Below, in pieces: positions 11,643 through 22,031 of a stretch of 64,000 nucleotides of DNA. Positions within the stretch are counted from its first letter, which is position 1; each line of letters opens with the position of its first letter. The notes below the pieces were generated by a model. The model searched no databases and was not told the DNA's origin. It worked only from the letters and a program-made list of their open reading frames with translations. Both the position numbers and the translations under genes were made by a program. Origin of the DNA: Piromyces finnis (Eukaryota; Neocallimastigomycota; Neocallimastigomycetes; Neocallimastigales; Neocallimastigaceae); NCBI GenBank assembly GCA_002104945.1, contig MCFH01000062.1:186001-250000 (forward strand). Direction: 5' to 3'.

Positions 11643-12070
11643 TGTAACGAATCATAGAAATAAAGAAATTGTCTTAGTGGTTAGTAACTAAGACTTTGGT
11701 CCGAATGTCTTGAGTTCGAGACTTCTAAATTACTTTTTTTTTATTTTTATTTTAATTTTTTTATTTTGATTTTTTATCAACTCGAAATTCTTTGATTGGT
11801 TAAGAAATTTAAGTTGTAAAAAATCTTTTAGATTAATTTTAAAAATTTTTATATAAATACGAGTGGATTTTTCTAAATTTAAAAAAAATTGAGTTTTTAT
11901 TAATTAATAAATTATTGTTAAACACTAACCTATTAAGTTAAAATTTGTGTGTTTTTAATAATAATTTTAAATATTAATAATTAACAGTAAGATAAAAGTG
12001 TTTTATATTTACTAAGTTATTTTAGTAAATTGTTATAAATTTTTTATTGTTAAGAACACATTTCTTTACA
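11643..12070 (+). repeat. Putative 3' LTR of element B
   Basis: A CGAGGAGGG purine tract leads directly into TGTAACG at 11643, the usual layout before a Ty3-type 3' LTR. A TATA-like stretch (TTATATAAATA) lies at about 11849. The right end is proposed at CTTTACA (12070) because that gives TGTAACG...TTTACA ends. The partner LTR is outside the window, so the right boundary is unproven. If correct, the stop codon of the gene on the opposite strand at 12066 comes from this LTR. Confidence 0.55.
11671..11738 (+). other. tRNA-like sequence with A- and B-box motifs inside the element B LTR
   Basis: GTCTTAG and CTAAGAC form a perfect 7-bp stem around TGGTTAGTAA like a D arm. GTTCGAGAC matches the B-box pattern GWTCRANNC exactly, with flanking bases that pair like a T arm. 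No acceptor stem pairs, so it is not a functional tRNA. It may be a tRNA-derived SINE fragment or an internal promoter; low certainty. Confidence 0.35.
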
Positions 12071-13166
12071 TATATGAACTCCAATTAGATTCATCTACTA
12101 TTTCACCACCATCTGATCTTGAGTGTGAATTTTCCTCACTTACGGTAAAAGTATAAGATTCATCATGAGTCGTAGTGTGAGTATAATCATATGAGTTGGT
12201 ATTAGAACTAGACTCTGTATTAACTACAGTATGAACATTTTCAAGAGCAACAGAACCTCCTTCGGATTTAGAATATGAAACTGAACTACCCCTTGCTAGA
12301 GCTCTTGCCAATTCTAATGACGATCCAATTTCATCAGTAATGGCATCTCCTTCACCATAAGAATATCCGAAACCTTGATGGTATGCTGTACCTTTACTAC
12401 TAGAGATGGTTATTGTATTTTGAATATTATGAGTATATGCAACAGCACATGTCATACTAGATTTATCCATATTATTAACCGAAATATTACAATCTCTAAA
12501 GTCATTATCTTCATCATTTTGCAATTCAAAATTATTCAATTTCTTTTCTTTGTAAGGAGCACCTAATATTGTAATAACATTGGGTCCCATAGAATTTTCA
12601 GCATGAATTAATAAAGGGTGATAAGGATTATATGCTGGATTTTTACTAGTTAAAGAAACACTATTTGTTCTATCATTTATCAATTTATCTAATAAATTCT
12701 TATAATATTCTTTGTATTCTTCTAAAGTACGATGTCTAAATATACCTTCATTTTCTTTATCTATCAATTTTTCATCTACTTTATCATTGGCAGTAGTAGA
12801 GTCAGATTTTATGTCATCATTATTATTATTATCAGAGTCTAGTTTTGTTTCATTGTCATCGGATCTTTTATCCAATTTATCAGATTTAAAAACAGTAAAA
12901 TATTCACCCATATTATTAACAATTTTATCTTCTCCACACACACCGACACCGACCCATTCAGGTCCAATATATTTTGCATAATTTTCTATATTATCAAAAT
13001 AAACTGTTTCATTTTGAGAATTAATATAAAATGGATTAACCATTTTATACACATTATTTTTAGTATATATACAAAACTCGCGGTCAGTGTCCGGTAGCTT
13101 TACATTATTAAGTGTATTACATATAACACTTAAAATGTTAATAATAAAAAATAAATATTTTAACAT
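12066..13166 (-). CDS. Secreted Ser/Thr-rich protein, probably 3'-truncated by a retroelement LTR
   Basis: 366 codons from an ATG followed by a hydrophobic signal peptide (about residues 1-17). An N-terminal domain of about 85 residues contains three cysteines, followed by a Lys-Arg site (LDKRS) typical of Kex2 processing and an acidic Asn/Asp-rich linker (about 100-140). The C-terminal half has YHPLLIHAE and a long Ser/Thr/Gly-rich, probably beta-structured region. I recognise no family. The last codons (SSYM, stop) abut the proposed right end of the element B LTR, and the TAA stop reads out of the TGTAAAG terminus. The native C-terminus may therefore be missing (inference). It lies in the same orientation as the giant coiled-coil gene about 340 bp upstream. 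Confidence 0.65.
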   Translation of the reverse strand: MLKYLFFIINILSVICNTLNNVKLPDTDREFCIYTKNNVYKMVNPFYINSQNETVYFDNIENYAKYIGPEWVGVGVCGEDKIVNNMGEYFTVFKSDKLDKRSDDNETKLDSDNNNNDDIKSDSTTANDKVDEKLIDKENEGIFRHRTLEEYKEYYKNLLDKLINDRTNSVSLTSKNPAYNPYHPLLIHAENSMGPNVITILGAPYKEKKLNNFELQNDEDNDFRDCNISVNNMDKSSMTCAVAYTHNIQNTITISSSKGTAYHQGFGYSYGEGDAITDEIGSSLELARALARGSSVSYSKSEGGSVALENVHTVVNTESSSNTNSYDYTHTTTHDESYTFTVSEENSHSRSDGGEIVDESNWSSYM

Positions 13167-13504
13167 TATTTAATTTTTTAATAAATTAAAAATAAAAGGG
13201 ACTATAAATCATTTTATAAATATGTAATTTTTTTTTAAAATATATATATATAGATTTAGAATATTGTTTTAAAAAAATATAATTTTTGGAATTATTTCCA
13301 ATAATTACATTTTTATATAATCTGACCTATTTATCACTATTAGTTATTTATTTATTTATTTATTTCATTTATTTATTTATTTATTTATTTCATTTATTTA
13401 TTTATTTCATTTATTTATTTATTTATTTATTTCATTTATTTATTTATTTCATTTATTTATTTATTTATTTATTTCATTTATTTATTTATTTTAATGTTAA
13501 TATT
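13167..13504. repeat. Intergenic region with a TTTA/TTCA minisatellite
   Basis: From about 13345 to 13492 the + strand is a tandem array of TTTA units with TTTCA interspersed in longer alternating blocks, giving a higher-order period of about 34 or 52 bp. The short frame across it is a repeat artefact. The remaining bases are A/T-rich with no recognisable site. Confidence 0.85.
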
Positions 13505-16500
13505 TTAATATAAAAATTTTATATATTTTGTATTTCTTTTATTTTTGTTATTTAGTTTTTGACCATTATTAATACGGTTATTACCATTATGCTTTGAATT
13601 AGAAGTACCAGTAGAAATATTAGTATTTTTATTTCCAGTTATAGTTGTTGTACCCTTATTAATGGATGATGATTTTGGTAAATCATTGCGAATTTTATTA
13701 TTACTTAAATTATTTTGATTAGAATTCTTATTGTATTTCATAGCATTCTCTAATTTATTAACATCATTGTTGTTATAATCATTATTTCCAGAAGAACTTT
13801 TAAATTCTATAGCTTTTAATGCATCCATGCTAATTTTATTGTATGCTAATGAATGATCATATATAGTCTTGAATACATCATCAGAAACTTTGCCTGAAAC
13901 CTTTATAACTTCATTTTTGTGAAAATCAACATAATTATTCATTTGTTTAACAATCTTATTTTTTAATTTTTCATCTTTAGTATTTAAAGCCATTTCTTTT
14001 GCTTTATTAATAATTGTTTCCGAACTTTCATTATCTGTATCGGTTAACTCGGCTAATTTTCCAAGGCTTTTTTCCATTCTTTGCTTAGTTTGATCATACG
14101 TTTCTAATCTTTTAATACATTTATTTTTTAAATGTGTAATAAAATGCTTCTCATTAAGTAATTTATTCATATCATCCACTTCATTTTTTATTCGGTAAAA
14201 GGAAGATTCATGGATAGTTAATTTATATTTCATTCCAAAACTACGTTCCAATTGCATAATTTGATAGTTATTACTAGAATTATCCACAAATGTAACAATA
14301 GCTTCGTGTTTCGATTCTACCACATCTCTAATTATACTTTTTAAATCACGTTCAACTGGTTCGTAAATAGAATAACTACCAAAGGTATAATAATAATTTC
14401 CATTACTAGGATCAATATAATCTGATAAACTTTTACCATTTCTAAGTTTGAATATACTTGGATGGGATTTGGCTATCTCATCAAAGGTATCCATCATTAA
14501 CTTAACACGAATATAATTTAGTCTATTGGATAATTCCCCACCGTTATTTAAATCGATTTTTTGGAAATTTTCAAGTTTAACATTATTGTCAATAGAAAAA
14601 TCAATCAACTCATTAAAATTGTTAGATAATTCAATTAAATGATCGGCTTCTTCATAACGTCCTTCCGGAGATTCATAGTTATTAAACTTTTTAATTTTCT
14701 CGTTAATTCCATCTCTCACCATTTCTAACTTACTCATGGTCTTTCCATATTCATTTTCATCACCCATAGTGTCAAGTAACCGATGCTTCAAATAGGTAAA
14801 ATAATCATTTACATACATTTTATAATTATGATCATTTATAATGCTATTACTGTCGATGCTTTTAACCAGATAATCTAAATTTAATATATTTTGCGATTTA
14901 ATATCACTCTTGTTTATATCACCAATCTTGGAATTATAGTTACTTCTTAAATTCTTAATTTCATCATCTTCGAAATTATTTGATAGAATAGTATACAATG
15001 AATTGCTTAATGTATAAACAGCTTCTGAATTATTTTCAAATTCTTTTCCATTGTTTTTTGCTATCTCATTATTTTTCCTATCAAAAATTTCTTCAATTTC
15101 TGCAATGTCTTTGTATACACCTAACAACTCATCTCTTTGATAGCTCTTATCATTTTCATCTATCTCATACGATTCTAACTTTATGCGCAAATATTCTAAT
15201 TCACTTTCTCTATTATCACTGAAAATTTTACTCACTCCAGCATTACCACTATTTTCCATATTTTCTTTCATTCCGTTATTGAACTCATTACCATCGGATT
15301 TTCCTACAATATATAATAATTTATTGTATATGTTATGTAACATATCATTGACATATTTAGACTTTGGATCGGCATTCGCTTGATAGTCAACAGTACTTTC
15401 TATTTTATTACCATCATTATCTAACATGTTTTCGTTAAATTTTTGATTATGCAATTCAAGATTTATTTCGAATAAATTGCTTAAATTACGAAGCGATTCC
15501 TTATTTAAAAATTTAATATTAACATCTTCCAAATATTCGGATTTCGCATATTGTTTAGAAAGAATATTAATAGACTCATACAAATTAATCAATATCCCCT
15601 TACTTTCTTCGGAATTACTAATACTAGCTATATTCGTTTTATAGCTTTCTAAAGACTTTTCAATTACACTTACTACCGTAGTCGCACCTTTGTACAAACT
15701 TTCAGGATCTTGGATACTACTTTCATCATCTTTCACTACAACATTTTCAGAGTCAAATGGTTTAAGATATTTTAAGGATTTTAATATCTTCTCATCTAAA
15801 TTCATTTGTCCATCAGCATCATTATTGGATTCGTTTGAATTTTCAATATTTGAACTGGTATCCCTTAATTCAATATCAATTACTTTTAAATCGTTTTCTG
15901 AAGGCTTAATATCTTCATCAATATCCATATCATTTATTCTTGCTACTGTATTGTATAAAATATGAACTACTTCTGAATTCAAAGAAGTTTCATCATTCTT
16001 ATATAACTCTATTTTGTTAATACTTCTAAGGTCATCTAAATCATTATATATTGTATCGATATCTTCAATTTCTCCTACATTACTCAACTTATCACATAAA
16101 TTTTGTATTGCTGATTTTGAATTATCAGACTTTAATATTGAATCTGGATCAATTTCTGTAATTTCAGATAAGTGAATGATGATTTTCTTAAATTTTTCTT
16201 TAAACAACGATGATTGTGAATCAAATTCATCAAACGAATGTAAAGAATTGTCTTCAATACTTTCCTTATACTTATTTTCATGTGCTTTAACGGTGCTAAA
16301 ATATAATGAAATCATATTTTCTAATTCATTTCTAGTTATTTTAATATCACTATATTTATTTGCATAATTAGAATCTCTTAATACTAAAACGTAATCATTA
16401 ACTATATTATTAAACTTACTGACAAACTCTTCACTTTGTTCTTTATCAAATAAATCTTGGTTTTCAGTATACGTCTTAACAATATTACTCCATAATTCAT

Positions 16501-19087
16501 CCATTGAGTTAGCACCTTTATATAAGGAATTTATATCTTTCATATCGTATTTATCAGTATCAACTGGTAATATGTTGGGATCTAATTTCATATCTTTAAA
16601 TGTTCTTAGGATTTCTAGGGTTGTGGATGAAATTTGAATATCAGTTTCTACTTTCAATTGATTACAAAATTTACAAGATTCACCTCCACTTCTTTTCGCT
16701 AATTTATTTTTGCATTGGTTGAATACTGCATTGTAACTACTCTTACTATAAGCTACTTTGGATAAACTACTAGCTGCTGAATGTTCAATAAAATGGGGTC
16801 CATCATTTATAATATTAACAAACTTATATTTATCTTCTGCTCCAATATTTATATTAACAGGATAGGTTTTTTCTATAAAGTTTTGGGTTGCTAAATGCCC
16901 AATAATTGTAAATTCGTCCTTTTCAGCGTTTTTAGTATTTTTTCTAGCTGTCAAAAATTTTAATCTATTGTTTATATCAGATAATTTAGTATTTAATATA
17001 CTTGTCATTTTTTCTTTAACTGATTTACTACTCCTTGCTTTTTCATATTCACTTTCTATTAACAAACTTTTTTGCTCTTCATAAAATCTGTCAAAATTTC
17101 CGTTTGTATTTATAATATAGTTTCTCATCATTTCACTATTTTTAGCTGTATTACCTATTTTTTCCAATTCATCGTAATTCTCATCTTCATAACCATTTTT
17201 AAATTCATTATAAAATGTGCTTATAACATTTTTTTTACTCGATTTTTTATCTAAGAAATCTATAAAGTCAAAAATGTTCTCTTGCACAAAATCATCTATA
17301 TTTTTTTCACTATTTGAATTTTTGTAATTTTCATATTTGCTTAGATTTTCTTCTATATTAATATAAGTATTCTTCATTTTGTTTAATTTGTCTTTATTTT
17401 CGTTAAAAAAATTTTCAAAAATTGATTTTTTTTGTTCTTCAAATTTCGCTTTTATATGTGCTTCTTTCGCGTTATTATATATTTTATTTAAATCACTTTC
17501 ATGATTTCTTTCATACCTTTCTTTATGCGATTCATAACCACTACTGATACTTGTACTTAACTCCATCAATTCATATTTTAGATTATCATCTAAACTATCA
17601 AACGTAGGGTAATTTGTTTCAAAAGATACTTTGAAATCACGGTTACTTAAAAAATAAATTTCATTAGTCAGCAATTTTTTTAACTCATCCTTTTCATTTT
17701 GCTTTTGCTTTTGGTTTTTAGAAAAACTTTTATAAAATGTATCTAATATATTTATAATGTCTTGATTAACATTATTCATATTTAACTCTTTGTTTTCTAT
17801 TTCTTTTATAATCTCTGGAATATTAATATTCATACTATTAAATTCGCTGATTTTATTATGAAGATTTGAATGTTCATTACTTCGAGCTTCTATAAACTTA
17901 GATGCCTCTTCTTCAATACCAATATAATCTGTATTGGAATAATAACATAATAAATTATCATCGCTTTTATAAATATTACTATCAAACAATTTTTCATTTA
18001 ATTGATTATCAATTCTATTACCATTTTCGTCTGAAACTATATAATCCTCAGGATTGTAAGACGGTGGTTGCTGTGTTGGAAGTATATTTCTAGTAGTAAG
18101 AATTATACCACAATCTGGAATTATACTAATATCATCCCCTTTAATATAAGCATCATTATATATGTTTTTGGAAGATTTACCATATCCTTGAATTATGTCA
18201 TTTAAATCGTTTAATGATTCATTGTCATAACTATTCATAATATATTGACCGTTATTATTTTTTAATTGAAACGCATGTATATTATTATTAAGACTAACAA
18301 TAAAATATAAATTATCATTAGAATCATCTTTGATTAAACTGTATGTTGGATTAGAATTATCAAATAAAATTTTGCAAGTTTGTAATTGATGACATTGTGA
18401 TGCTACATCTTTAAAATAATTAACAATATAACTGTTGGAATGATTATTATCATATTGTGGTGCAAAAGGAACATTGTTTTTAATAGCATCTCTAAATTTA
18501 ATTTTATTAGAGTTTATATTACTATCTTTTCTATAAAAAGATAACGTAGTCATGTCATTTTCACCGTTAATTAATCCAATACCATCAGTATTCAATTTTC
18601 TAAATACATCCAAATTTTCAAAATGCGTTTTAACCAGTTCATTATTATTATCAGCATTGTTATTATTATTAGCATTGTTATTATTATTAGCATTGTTATT
18701 ATTAGTTTCAGTTCTAAAGGCATCAAATAATGTGCTCTCAATAGTTAATCCTAATCTATGAATAGCTAATTTTTCAGCTTTTTTATACAACTCTTTAAAT
18801 TTGATTTCAATTCTTTGATTTAGCTCATTTTCATTATTATAATTGTCCTCTTTAATCTTTCTTAAACTTGGAATAATATCAACTATATCTTTTTCTACTT
18901 TATTACTTGGATCTTTACTAATATTAATTTTCATATATTCAAGATTTGCATCCTTAACTATATTTCCATCATGATCTCCAGCAGATAAAATTAATAATGC
19001 CAATTGAATATCTAAATGATTGTAAGGACTACAATATATTTTAGTAATAATTACTAAAATCAAAATAAACCATTTAATTATTCTCAT
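13505..19087 (-). CDS. Giant secreted coiled-coil, Asn-rich protein (complete copy)
   Basis: About 1,860 codons from the ATG at 19087, chosen because MRIIKWFILILVIITKIYCS is a good signal peptide; the frame opens 17 codons earlier at 19138. A short NNNNA/NNNND repeat follows near residues 130-150. Next is a Cys-containing region (SQCHQLQTCKILF, about 240), then charged helical sequence from about 400 to 750. A Cys cluster (KRSGGESCKFCNQL) lies near 840. From about 850 to 1350 degenerate modules recur, recognisable by LYKGA near the start and an EL..(M/N)(I/L)..L segment near the end (for example SLYKGANSMDELW and SLYKGATTVVSVIEK). The C-terminus is Asn/Ser/Thr/Lys-rich. No known family is recognised. 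The last 2.8 kb (13505-16300) lies outside the inverted duplication, so this is the only complete copy. Confidence 0.8.
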   Translation of the reverse strand: MRIIKWFILILVIITKIYCSPYNHLDIQLALLILSAGDHDGNIVKDANLEYMKINISKDPSNKVEKDIVDIIPSLRKIKEDNYNNENELNQRIEIKFKELYKKAEKLAIHRLGLTIESTLFDAFRTETNNNNANNNNNANNNNNADNNNELVKTHFENLDVFRKLNTDGIGLINGENDMTTLSFYRKDSNINSNKIKFRDAIKNNVPFAPQYDNNHSNSYIVNYFKDVASQCHQLQTCKILFDNSNPTYSLIKDDSNDNLYFIVSLNNNIHAFQLKNNNGQYIMNSYDNESLNDLNDIIQGYGKSSKNIYNDAYIKGDDISIIPDCGIILTTRNILPTQQPPSYNPEDYIVSDENGNRIDNQLNEKLFDSNIYKSDDNLLCYYSNTDYIGIEEEASKFIEARSNEHSNLHNKISEFNSMNINIPEIIKEIENKELNMNNVNQDIINILDTFYKSFSKNQKQKQNEKDELKKLLTNEIYFLSNRDFKVSFETNYPTFDSLDDNLKYELMELSTSISSGYESHKERYERNHESDLNKIYNNAKEAHIKAKFEEQKKSIFENFFNENKDKLNKMKNTYINIEENLSKYENYKNSNSEKNIDDFVQENIFDFIDFLDKKSSKKNVISTFYNEFKNGYEDENYDELEKIGNTAKNSEMMRNYIINTNGNFDRFYEEQKSLLIESEYEKARSSKSVKEKMTSILNTKLSDINNRLKFLTARKNTKNAEKDEFTIIGHLATQNFIEKTYPVNINIGAEDKYKFVNIINDGPHFIEHSAASSLSKVAYSKSSYNAVFNQCKNKLAKRSGGESCKFCNQLKVETDIQISSTTLEILRTFKDMKLDPNILPVDTDKYDMKDINSLYKGANSMDELWSNIVKTYTENQDLFDKEQSEEFVSKFNNIVNDYVLVLRDSNYANKYSDIKITRNELENMISLYFSTVKAHENKYKESIEDNSLHSFDEFDSQSSLFKEKFKKIIIHLSEITEIDPDSILKSDNSKSAIQNLCDKLSNVGEIEDIDTIYNDLDDLRSINKIELYKNDETSLNSEVVHILYNTVARINDMDIDEDIKPSENDLKVIDIELRDTSSNIENSNESNNDADGQMNLDEKILKSLKYLKPFDSENVVVKDDESSIQDPESLYKGATTVVSVIEKSLESYKTNIASISNSEESKGILINLYESINILSKQYAKSEYLEDVNIKFLNKESLRNLSNLFEINLELHNQKFNENMLDNDGNKIESTVDYQANADPKSKYVNDMLHNIYNKLLYIVGKSDGNEFNNGMKENMENSGNAGVSKIFSDNRESELEYLRIKLESYEIDENDKSYQRDELLGVYKDIAEIEEIFDRKNNEIAKNNGKEFENNSEAVYTLSNSLYTILSNNFEDDEIKNLRSNYNSKIGDINKSDIKSQNILNLDYLVKSIDSNSIINDHNYKMYVNDYFTYLKHRLLDTMGDENEYGKTMSKLEMVRDGINEKIKKFNNYESPEGRYEEADHLIELSNNFNELIDFSIDNNVKLENFQKIDLNNGGELSNRLNYIRVKLMMDTFDEIAKSHPSIFKLRNGKSLSDYIDPSNGNYYYTFGSYSIYEPVERDLKSIIRDVVESKHEAIVTFVDNSSNNYQIMQLERSFGMKYKLTIHESSFYRIKNEVDDMNKLLNEKHFITHLKNKCIKRLETYDQTKQRMEKSLGKLAELTDTDNESSETIINKAKEMALNTKDEKLKNKIVKQMNNYVDFHKNEVIKVSGKVSDDVFKTIYDHSLAYNKISMDALKAIEFKSSSGNNDYNNNDVNKLENAMKYNKNSNQNNLSNNKIRNDLPKSSSINKGTTTITGNKNTNISTGTSNSKHNGNNRINNGQKLNNKNKRNTKYIKFLY

Positions 19088-19314
19088 CTTTAATTTATTA
19101 AAGATTTTATATAAATAAAAATAAAATATTATAATCATTTTATATTTATTATTTTATTTTGATATTTTAAAAAATATACATATATATTTGATATTAATTG
19201 GGAATTTTCAAGATGCATAAAAATTTAAATAAGATCTATTCATATAAAAAATACCTCAAGCATAATATTAAACAAATAAAACTATATTTTATTTATGTTA
19301 TTACCTTCATATCA

Positions 19315-20505
19315 TTATATTATATGACTAATTAAATGTTTAATATTATTTTCATTATTAGCTGAACGTGCTATACTTAATGGAGTATTACCATCATTAT
19401 CCATTTTATTTATATCTGCTCCATGTTCAAAAAAATAATCTATTATTAATTTACTTCCATAATAACAGATTTCATGAAAAGGTACTCTACCATTTTTATT
19501 TGCTTTATTTATATCTGCTCCATTCTCAATAAAATATGGTTTTAACCTTGAAATAGAAAGCTTAATATCTTTATGACAACTTATTAATAATGGTGTATTA
19601 CCATCATTATCAGCTATATTAACATCAGCACCACACTCTACCAATTTTTTTACCAATCTATCATCTCCGTATTTACAAGCTACAAGTAATGCTGTTTCAC
19701 CTTTATTATTTCGTATATTAATTTCTGCTCCATTTTCCAGTAATAACGGTATATAAAAATATTTTGTTGTATACCTACACAATTCTATTAATGGAGTATT
19801 TCCTTCATTATTAACTTTATTTATATCTAAGCCTTTTTCTATTAAAAAATTAAATAATTTTACATCATTATCACTACGTCTTTTACAAAATTTGTGTAAT
19901 AATGTATTTCCATAATTATCTACATCATATATCTTAGCTTTGTATTTATCAATTAGTAATTTTATAATATCAAGAGAAAGATTACATTTACATAAATATA
20001 ATAAAGCTGTTTCACCTACATTATTTCGGAAATTTACATTCGCCCCATAATCAAATAACATTTTTACTATTTCTTCATTATTACTGACACAAGCAATATA
20101 TAAAGGTGTAACAAAATAGTAATCAAAATTAAAAATATATCTATCAGCTATATAAAAATTAACAATAGAATTAGACTTTTTTTCTTTTTCTTTAATTAAT
20201 AATAGCTTTAGTTCTTTATTCGAAAACTGTGTTTTATTTTTGTAATAAATAAGTAAAGTTATTATAAAATCATTGTCAAACCTAAATTGTTTATCAAATT
20301 CATAATCTCTATCATATCTATAATTTTCAAATAATTCGCTCAATACATTTTTTAAATTTCTTGCTTCTCCATACATTACTAATTTGCAAATTAATTCTTT
20401 TATATTTTCAGAATTAAAATTTCCTTCATTATATATTTTGTAATGTTTAAGCAACTTTATTACCTCTGAATCTTCTTTATTCTTATAATACTCGATATTG
20501 TTCAT
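19315..20505 (-). CDS. Ankyrin-repeat protein, left copy
   Basis: 396 codons. The first ~130 residues are a charged, non-repetitive region. From about residue 133 there are seven or eight ankyrin repeats of about 33 residues with typical motifs (TPLYIACVSNNEEIV, GETALLYLCK, GNTLLHKFCK, GNTPLIELCR, GETALLVACKYGDD, GADVNIADNDGNTPLL). It has no signal peptide or membrane segment, so it is probably intracellular and binds other proteins. No F-box or PRANC-like domain is visible. Compared with the right copy at 35394, the first ~310 residues are nearly identical and the last ~80 have clearly diverged. Ankyrin proteins are common in both fungi and large DNA viruses, so the origin is open. Confidence 0.9.
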   Translation of the reverse strand: MNNIEYYKNKEDSEVIKLLKHYKIYNEGNFNSENIKELICKLVMYGEARNLKNVLSELFENYRYDRDYEFDKQFRFDNDFIITLLIYYKNKTQFSNKELKLLLIKEKEKKSNSIVNFYIADRYIFNFDYYFVTPLYIACVSNNEEIVKMLFDYGANVNFRNNVGETALLYLCKCNLSLDIIKLLIDKYKAKIYDVDNYGNTLLHKFCKRRSDNDVKLFNFLIEKGLDINKVNNEGNTPLIELCRYTTKYFYIPLLLENGAEINIRNNKGETALLVACKYGDDRLVKKLVECGADVNIADNDGNTPLLISCHKDIKLSISRLKPYFIENGADINKANKNGRVPFHEICYYGSKLIIDYFFEHGADINKMDNDGNTPLSIARSANNENNIKHLISHII

Positions 20506-21317
20506 ATTCCGAAAATATTATTATAACATGCAATATTATTTATATTTCGAAAAGAGTAAATATATAAAACAATAAACAAAACTTATACCTATATATTATT
20601 TCTATTAATAAAAATCATTTTAAAACTAGATATAAAAAAAAAATAAAGACTTTATTTTTTTGAATTTTGTTACATTTTTGGAAATTAATAATATTTTATT
20701 TTATTTAAATATTTTAATTAAATGATTTATATTATAATATATTATAATACATTTTATTTAATGTAAATCATTAATTTAAATTTAATTAAATAATTTACTC
20801 ATTATATAATATATAATAATTTATATTGTATTGTATATTTATTTATAAAAAAAAATAATATTTACATTTTTATTAATGTGCCAAAGCAAAATTTTATTTT
20901 TTGTATAATATGAACAATATTATCATCTAGTGATATTTTTTTACATGAATGTGGATATGAATGTAGATGGATTTAATTAATGTAATTCAAAGTAATTAAT
21001 ATCAATGTATTATTCATAAAATAAATTTAAATAATAGAAAGTAATATAATATATTAATAATAATATAATATAATATAATAAATTGTTTTACTAATTTGAA
21101 TAAAACAACAGTAATATTAGTAATATTACTAATTCTATTTTTATAAAGTATTTTATAAACTGATTTAATAAAAATATAATTAAAACATAAATTATAAAAA
21201 AAATATTATTATTAATAATATTAAATTAAAATATTTAAATATCATCGAAAAAAAAAATAGTAGTAATAAAAAAAAAAGTAGTATTGATATTTTTAAATAA
21301 GTAAAAAAGAAAAAAAA
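20506..21317. other. Divergent intergenic region, left arm
   Basis: Very A/T-rich DNA between the ankyrin gene (leftward) and a secreted-protein gene (rightward), so it should hold both promoters. Near 21110-21150 it has an imperfect inverted repeat around GTAATATTAGTAATATTAC, whose counterpart in the right arm is a perfect 35-bp palindrome. I see no other gene or site. Confidence 0.5.
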
Positions 21318-22031
21318 ATGAAAACTTTTAATCTTTTAATACTTATCTTAATTACAACAATAGCTTCAACTTTTGCTAACTCTACCTTTTTTTCTAATTT
21401 GTTAAAAAGAGATAATTTTGTTGACTCTGAAACCAGTGCTATTTCTGAAGAATGTATCGAAGAAAACAATAATTCCGAATATAGTAACGACTGTATGCCT
21501 ATCATTACTATTGGAAATTATAAAGAAGCTTGCTCTAATATCAAATCTGAAAAATGTCAAGCATTCTATAATGATCCATTAAAGTACTTCCCAATTTGCA
21601 GTAAAATTCCTCAATTTGTAGAAGCAATGCAACCCCTTATAATTAGGGATTTAGTACAAGGCTTAGAAAGTAAATGTTTCACCGATGAAAATAATGAGTT
21701 ATGTCCATTCTCTATATATGCAATCACATTAACTGGTGAAGATGAAGCTTTATCAGACACATGTAAATCAAAAAAATGTACTGAATCTTTAATTAAGTCT
21801 TTCAAAGAAATTAATGTCGACCGCTTTGCTGCTTACGAAAATTTATCATTTACTACTGAAAGTTATACTTATCAAGATATAAATTCTATCAAAAATTCAA
21901 TTTCTTTCTTAGAATCTGATAAATGCAAATCTTCTCATGAAACAAGTGATGCAGGCGATTATATTACTACTAAAATTACTACTGTTTTATTACCTTTATT
22001 AATTTTAACCTTATTATTATTCTTATATTAA
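21318..22031 (+). CDS. Small secreted, GPI-anchored-type cysteine-rich protein, left copy
   Basis: 237 codons. Signal peptide at residues 1-20 (MKTFNLLILILITTIASTFA), then a Lys-Arg site (LLKRD) for Kex2-type processing. The body of about 180 residues has roughly ten cysteines in spaced pairs (CIEEN, CMPII, CSNIKSEKC, CSKIP, CFTDENNELC, CKSKKC, CKSSH). The C-terminus is a purely hydrophobic tail (about 220-237, VLLPLLILTLLLFLY) with a small-residue region (SDAGD) before it, the layout of a GPI anchor signal. This suggests a cell-wall or plasma-membrane surface protein. It is transcribed opposite to its neighbours. The right copy (33873-34586) differs at two residues. Family not recognised. 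Confidence 0.85.
   Translation: MKTFNLLILILITTIASTFANSTFFSNLLKRDNFVDSETSAISEECIEENNNSEYSNDCMPIITIGNYKEACSNIKSEKCQAFYNDPLKYFPICSKIPQFVEAMQPLIIRDLVQGLESKCFTDENNELCPFSIYAITLTGEDEALSDTCKSKKCTESLIKSFKEINVDRFAAYENLSFTTESYTYQDINSIKNSISFLESDKCKSSHETSDAGDYITTKITTVLLPLLILTLLLFLY

Larger units (their letters stand above)
1..12070 (+). mobile_element. Older Ty3/gypsy element (element B), interrupted and broken, 5' part outside the window
   Basis: The gag-protease segment at 2-940 resumes in the same protease domain at 7922 and runs through reverse transcriptase, RNase H, integrase and a chromodomain to 11394. A purine tract (CGAGGAGGG, about 11630-11638) precedes a TGTAACG LTR start at 11643. The element is split by an inverted solo LTR (941-1058 plus 7424-7921), which is itself split by the intact element at 1059-7423. 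Its coding frame has further lesions: a 119-bp tandem duplication and two apparent single-T losses. Coordinates include the nested insertions. The order of events (B first, then the solo LTR, then the intact element) follows from the nesting. Confidence 0.88.

Noticed and set aside
13286-13513. Phe/Ile/Tyr-rich 75-codon frame.
   Set aside because: It is a simple TTTA/TTCA repeat artefact.
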